Assembly: GCA_002862165.1 (NCBI GenBank)
Contig: PKCL01000352.1
Coordinates: 1 to 8,149, forward strand
Reading direction: 5' to 3'
Origin: Planctomycetaceae bacterium
GTDB lineage: Bacteria; Planctomycetota; Planctomycetia; Pirellulales; UBA1268
Length of the DNA stretch: 8,149 nt
Shown: positions 6,683 to 8,149 of the stretch, one piece after another
How the letters are laid out: every line of letters starts with the position of its first letter
Numbering within the stretch: the stretch's first letter is position 1
Program-made: the position numbers and the translations under genes
Notes under the pieces: generated by a model
The model's input: the letters and a program-made list of their open reading frames with translations, nothing else
Told to the model about the DNA's origin: nothing
Databases searched by the model: none

Positions 6683-8149
6683 ATGTCTCACCAATCAGCA
6701 CTTATTGCAACCGATATTAATGAATACCTCACGCAACATGAGCAGAAAGAACTCCTGAGGTTCATCACCTGTGGCAGTGTGGATGACGGCAAAAGCACCC
6801 TTATCGGTCGACTCTTTTACGAGTCGAAAATGATTTATGAAGATCAACTCACTGCAATAAAAAAAGATACAACGCGTTACGGGACAACTGGTGAAGAGGT
6901 TGATCTCGCTCTTTTTACTGATGGACTCGAAGATGAGCGCCAGCAAGGAATAACAATCGATGTTGCCTATCGTTATTTCTCGACCGACAAAAGAAAATTT
7001 ATAATCGCTGATACACCAGGCCATGAGCAGTACACACGGAACATGGCCACCGGGGCGTCGACTGCTGATCTCGCCGTCATTTTAATCGATGCACGGCACG
7101 GTGTTCTTCCTCAGACCAAACGACATTCATTTATCGTGTCTCTGCTTGGCATCAAACACATTATCGTAGCCATAAACAAAATGGACATTGTGGACTACAG
7201 TCAGGAAGCATTTGAATCCATTCGGCGGGACTACATTGACTTTGCTGCCAGACTTGATTTACCTGATGTGCACTTTATGCCGATCTCGGCACTAAAAGGT
7301 GATAATGTTGTTTCCAACAGTGACAAGATGTCATGGCATGAGGGCCCGCCTCTCATGAAACTCTTGGAATCTGTCTACATTGGATCCGATCGCAACATGG
7401 AAGATTTTCGTTTTCCTGTTCAATACGTGACGCGTCCAAACCTTGACTTTCGGGGTTTTGCTGGCACCGTCGCATCAGGAATCATTCGCAAAGGTGATGA
7501 GATTATCACTTTGCCTTCTCGCAAGAAGAGTCGTATTCAATCGATCATAACGTTTGATGGAGAACGCGATGAGGCATTCGCACCACAGTCAGTCACCCTT
7601 ACGCTTGAGGATGAAATTGACTCCAGTCGTGGTGACATGATTGTTCGTGCTGGTAATCTTCCCAAGGTAGATCAGAAGTTTGAAGCAATGCTCGTCTGGA
7701 TGGATGAAACTGCACTCGTCCCAGGAAAAGAATATCTTTTTAAACAAACCGGCAAGATTACGCCCGGACGAGTCAGTTCTCTCCGATATCGAGTCGACAT
7801 CAATACACTTCATCGAGAACCCGCTCCAACGTTGGCACTAAATGAAATCGGTCGCTGTGCAGTGACGCTTGCTGTTCCTATTGCTCACGATGCCTATCGA
7901 CGAAACCGAGCAACTGGGTCATTTATTATTATTGATCGACTTACAAACGGTACCGTTGGGGCCGGCATGATCCTTGATCGTGAACGAGAAGAAGGGGCCG
8001 CCCACTGGGACGATGAACCGGTCAGCGAAGGCCTCACTGCATCTACCAGTGAAGTAACGTCCGAGGAACGTTATGCTCGATTTGGTCAAAAACCAGTGAC
8101 GATTCTTATTACGGGACTCACTGGATCTGGAAAAACAACGGTCGCTCAG
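6683..8149 (+). CDS. cysNC: Bifunctional CysN/CysC: sulfate adenylyltransferase subunit 1 fused to APS kinase, 3' truncated by the window
   Basis: 489 codons are present with no stop; the frame runs off the end. The N-terminal part is the GTPase subunit of ATP sulfurylase, an EF-Tu relative. It shows P-loop GSVDDGKST (31-39), switch I region with RQQGITIDVAYRYF (86-99), DTPGHEQYTRNM (110-121) and NKMD (165-168). Beta-barrel domains follow to about residue 440, including FPVQYVTRPNLDFRGFAGTV. A linker (about 440-470) leads to VTILITGLTGSGKTTVAQ, the start of an APS kinase (CysC) with Walker A GLTGSGKTT at 478-486. The remaining roughly 150-170 kinase residues lie outside the window. CysC phosphorylates APS to PAPS, for assimilatory reduction or for sulfotransferases. 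The ATG at 6683 is 3 bases after the cysD stop; AGAGGGA inside the cysD end is a rather distant ribosome site, suggesting translational coupling. Confidence 0.95.
   Translation, partial: MSHQSALIATDINEYLTQHEQKELLRFITCGSVDDGKSTLIGRLFYESKMIYEDQLTAIKKDTTRYGTTGEEVDLALFTDGLEDERQQGITIDVAYRYFSTDKRKFIIADTPGHEQYTRNMATGASTADLAVILIDARHGVLPQTKRHSFIVSLLGIKHIIVAINKMDIVDYSQEAFESIRRDYIDFAARLDLPDVHFMPISALKGDNVVSNSDKMSWHEGPPLMKLLESVYIGSDRNMEDFRFPVQYVTRPNLDFRGFAGTVASGIIRKGDEIITLPSRKKSRIQSIITFDGERDEAFAPQSVTLTLEDEIDSSRGDMIVRAGNLPKVDQKFEAMLVWMDETALVPGKEYLFKQTGKITPGRVSSLRYRVDINTLHREPAPTLALNEIGRCAVTLAVPIAHDAYRRNRATGSFIIIDRLTNGTVGAGMILDREREEGAAHWDDEPVSEGLTASTSEVTSEERYARFGQKPVTILITGLTGSGKTTVAQ

Overview
The window (8149 bases, moderate GC, apparently mid-to-high 40s percent by eye) looks like chromosomal sequence from a Gram-negative bacterium. 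A marine planctomycete (Pirellulaceae-like) is the best guess. That rests on an exported sulfatase, an outer-membrane barrel of the DUF6268 type common in that phylum, a small exported protein resembling planctomycete hypotheticals, and an FeS-type photolyase. It is inference: there is no rRNA or other phylogenetic marker here. No tRNA, rRNA, CRISPR array, insertion sequence or phage gene was seen, and the standard genetic code fits all six large genes.

Layout, left to right. (1) Positions 1-791 (+): the C-terminal half of an FeS-BCP/CryB-type, PhrB-like photolyase, whose start lies before the window. (2) Positions 837-2607 (-): a likely transcription unit of pilT (type IV pilus retraction ATPase), a puzzling 55-codon frame interrupted by two TGA codons and coupled to pilT by an ATGA overlap, and a small exported hypothetical protein. 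(3) Positions 2608-2850: a divergent promoter region with a perfect 10-base inverted repeat. (4) Positions 2851-4020 (+): a signal-peptide-bearing outer-membrane beta-barrel protein. (5) Positions 4024-5583 (-): an exported sulfatase closely resembling N-sulfoglucosamine sulfohydrolase (heparan N-sulfatase), convergent with the barrel gene and only 3 bases from it. (6) Positions 5584-5767: a second divergent promoter region. (7) Positions 5768-8149 (+): cysD followed 3 bases later by cysNC, the sulfate-activation operon. cysNC runs off the window just after the Walker A motif of its APS-kinase domain.

How the genes work together. CysD and CysNC convert sulfate to APS and PAPS in the cytoplasm. 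The divergent exported sulfatase would release sulfate from sulfated glycans outside the cytoplasm, so the pair plausibly links sulfate release and activation, though this is inference from position only. PilT powers pilus retraction; the exported small protein and the barrel have no assigned role. Photolyase repairs UV lesions and looks unrelated to its neighbours.

No clearly new multi-gene system was found. The items most worth a second look are the TGA-interrupted frame after pilT, the inverted repeat before pilT, and the sulfatase/cysD divergent arrangement.
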